Positions 51,242-52,499 of a DNA stretch of 52,499 nt are shown here, piece after piece (positions within the stretch are counted from its first letter, which is position 1; each line of letters begins with the position of its first letter). The translations under genes and the position numbers were made by a program. Source of the stretch: an uncultured Arachnia sp. (GTDB taxonomy: Bacteria > Actinomycetota > Actinomycetes > Propionibacteriales > Propionibacteriaceae); assembly GCA_947493705.1 (NCBI GenBank), contig CANLSH010000024.1:1-52499 (forward strand), in the 5' to 3' direction. The notes under the pieces were generated by a model. That model was given only the letters and a program-made list of their open reading frames with translations, was not told where the DNA came from and ran no database searches.

Positions 51242-52081
51242 ATGGTCAATCTCCGCACATTATCCGTAGGTCTCGCCGTTGCCTCCACGCTCATTCTCAG
51301 CGCCTGTGGCGGGGAGGCTGAGCCGGCACCAGCCGCCGATCCCGGCGATGGTACCTCCACCCCCGTGAAGGTGGGTGCCAGCCCTCTGCCCCACGCCAAG
51401 ATTCTCGAATTCGTCCAGGACAACCTGGCGGAGGACGCTGGCCTTGATCTGGAGATAGTCGAGTTCGATGACTTCGTTCTGCCCAACGAGGCACTTGCCT
51501 CCGGGGAGATTGACGCGAACTACTTCCAGCACCTTCCCTACCTGCAGGACCAAATTGCTGAAAAGGGCTACGAATTCGACCACGGGGAGGGTGTCCACAT
51601 TGAGCCCTATGCGGCATTCTCCAGCAAGTACGAATCCTTCGACGACGTCCCGGATGGCGCCACCATCGCTATCACCAATGATGCCGCCAACCAGATCCGC
51701 GGGTTGCGTGTGCTGGAGGAAGAGGGACAGTTGACCGGGGTGGAGGATGACAGCAACGTCTTGACCCTGACCGAGGAACAGAATCCGCGCGGCTTCCAGT
51801 TCTCTGAGAACCAACCTGAGGTGATCGTGCAGCAGCTTGAGGATCCCGCCATCGACGTCGCCTTCGTCAACGGCAACTTCATCCTGAATGCCGGTTTGAA
51901 CACCGACGATGCGATAGCCACCGAGGCAGTGGAGGGCAATCCCAATGCCAACCTTCTGGCCTGGCGCAGCGACAACAGCAACGCGGGCGTCACGACCCTT
52001 GACGAACTCCTCCACTCCGAGGAAGTGGCGAAGTTCATCAAGGAGACCTGGCCCTCCGGCGACGTCATCGCCGGGAGCTGA
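51242..52081 (+). CDS. metQ: Methionine-binding lipoprotein MetQ
   Basis: This 279-residue substrate-binding protein has a lipoprotein signal peptide with lipobox LSAC (Cys near 21) and the NlpA/MetQ fold. Markers are KVGASPLPHAKILEFVQ, NEALASGEIDANYFQHLPYL, and ATIAITNDAANQIRGLRVLE. The ligand is D/L-methionine in the family. AAGAAGGAGA lies about 8 nt before the ATG. Confidence 0.95.
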   Translation: MVNLRTLSVGLAVASTLILSACGGEAEPAPAADPGDGTSTPVKVGASPLPHAKILEFVQDNLAEDAGLDLEIVEFDDFVLPNEALASGEIDANYFQHLPYLQDQIAEKGYEFDHGEGVHIEPYAAFSSKYESFDDVPDGATIAITNDAANQIRGLRVLEEEGQLTGVEDDSNVLTLTEEQNPRGFQFSENQPEVIVQQLEDPAIDVAFVNGNFILNAGLNTDDAIATEAVEGNPNANLLAWRSDNSNAGVTTLDELLHSEEVAKFIKETWPSGDVIAGS

Positions 52082-52098
52082 TGCCCACGGCACGCAAT

Positions 52099-52144
52099 AC
52101 AGGAAGGGCCCGCGCACGAAGCAACGTGCGCGGGCCCTTCCTGT
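52099..52144. terminator. Perfect 20-bp hairpin between metQ and tRNA-Arg (bidirectional)
   Basis: The arms 52099-52118 and 52125-52144 pair without mismatch around the loop AAGCAA. The hairpin ends 2 bp before the encoded CCA of the converging tRNA, so it can terminate both transcripts. Confidence 0.9.
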
Positions 52145-52146
52145 GC

Positions 52147-52222
52147 TGGCGGCCCCGGGAGGATTCGAACCTCCGACACCCGCTTTAGGAGAGCGGTGCT
52201 CTATCCCCTGAGCTACGAGGCC
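52147..52222 (-). tRNA. tRNA-Arg (anticodon CCT) with encoded CCA
   Basis: The reverse strand folds as a tRNA. The acceptor is GGCCTCG with CGGGGCC and discriminator G. The D arm is GCTC-AGGGGATA-GAGC. The anticodon arm is CCGCT-CTCCTAA-AGCGG, anticodon CCT (Arg, AGG). The T arm is GGAGG-TTCGAAT-CCTCC. CCA follows the discriminator. Confidence 0.97.
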
Positions 52223-52364
52223 AACGCCTGCAAGCCTAGCGGGGTCGGCCCCCGTACAGCTAAATGGAGTGCCTCATACCAGGCCCCACAACGACCGGAC
52301 GCGTCACACTGACTGCCCACCTCGCCCGTATACGCCTTTGTGAGTGGTCGTTGCCGTGTGTCGG

Positions 52365-52381
52365 GTCGTCGCAGCGACGAC
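52365..52381. repeat. 17-bp palindrome in the terminal intergenic region
   Basis: GTCGTCGC-A-GCGACGAC is a perfect 8-bp inverted repeat with a single central base. The 277 bp from 52223 to the end otherwise show no gene. Confidence 0.4.
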
Positions 52382-52459
52382 GAGGCCCTGTCATCGCTGC
52401 CGCCATCATCCCGGTCGGCGTCTCTCTCAAGTGTGGGGGTGTGTGGGTGGTGGGCATGA

Positions 52460-52492
52460 AAATACCCCCTGGACGGTGTCCAGGGGGTATTT
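52460..52492. terminator. Strong hairpin at the window end
   Basis: AAATACCCCCTGGAC, loop GGT, GTCCAGGGGGTATTT: a 15-bp perfect stem with an A-run before and a T-run after, typical of an intrinsic terminator on either strand. The gene it serves is outside the window. Confidence 0.8.
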
Positions 52493-52499
52493 GGGTTGT

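Overview
The window is high-GC DNA with the look of a facultatively anaerobic actinobacterium, most likely Propionibacteriaceae (Tessaracoccus/Propionibacterium-like). That placement is an inference from gene order (an FmdB-like / 5-FCL / moeA1 neighbourhood shared with other Actinobacteria), an FNR-like regulator, GTG/TTG starts, very compact operons and several promoters that put a start codon about 7 nt after a -10 box (leaderless transcription).

Layout. 1-6.2 kb is accessory: the end of an IS3-type element, a secreted endonuclease/exonuclease/phosphatase protein ending in a bare LPNTG, and a two-gene AAA+ ATPase / subtilisin-like protease module of the IetAS type, beside tRNA-Ala(CGC). 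6.7-12.3 kb is conserved core (SepX-like membrane protein, degenerate MoeA paralogue, 5-formyl-THF cyclo-ligase, FmdB-like protein, SAF protein, UDP-glucose pyrophosphorylase). 12.4-17.1 kb encodes a DMSO-reductase-type enzyme (dmsABC plus a TorD chaperone), facing a divergent Cys-rich ferredoxin-like protein and mog-moaE-moaA. A lone cytochrome P450 follows, then narGHJI-narK (21.5-29.7 kb), whose 3' end carries a tandem 87-bp duplication.

29.9-38.0 kb holds a metal P-type ATPase, a separate HMA metallochaperone, an FNR-like regulator with three candidate Fe-S cysteines, a fused membrane/cupredoxin/copper nitrite reductase (NirK), an NnrS-like membrane protein, a DUF2249 protein and a divergent regulator with Fe-S-type cysteines. 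The ATPase and HMA genes share an FNR-type box at identical spacing to a -10 hexamer. 38.2-42.0 kb is a four-carbon sugar-acid module (DUF1537 kinase, dehydrogenase, GntP permease). 42.0-45.8 kb is the second molybdenum cofactor operon (moaD, mobA-DUF6457, moaC, moeA, moeB-like, standalone DUF6457), divergent from narK2-fumC. 48.9-52.1 kb holds a Rho_N protein and metNIQ, preceded by a leaderless Cys/Met leader peptide. The window ends with tRNA-Arg(CCT) and strong hairpins.

Taken together, most of the window is an anaerobic respiration region. It carries two molybdoenzymes (nitrate and DMSO/N-oxide-type reductases), a copper nitrite reductase, nitrate/nitrite transporters, and what appears to be every dedicated step of molybdopterin (MGD-type) cofactor synthesis, split over two operons.
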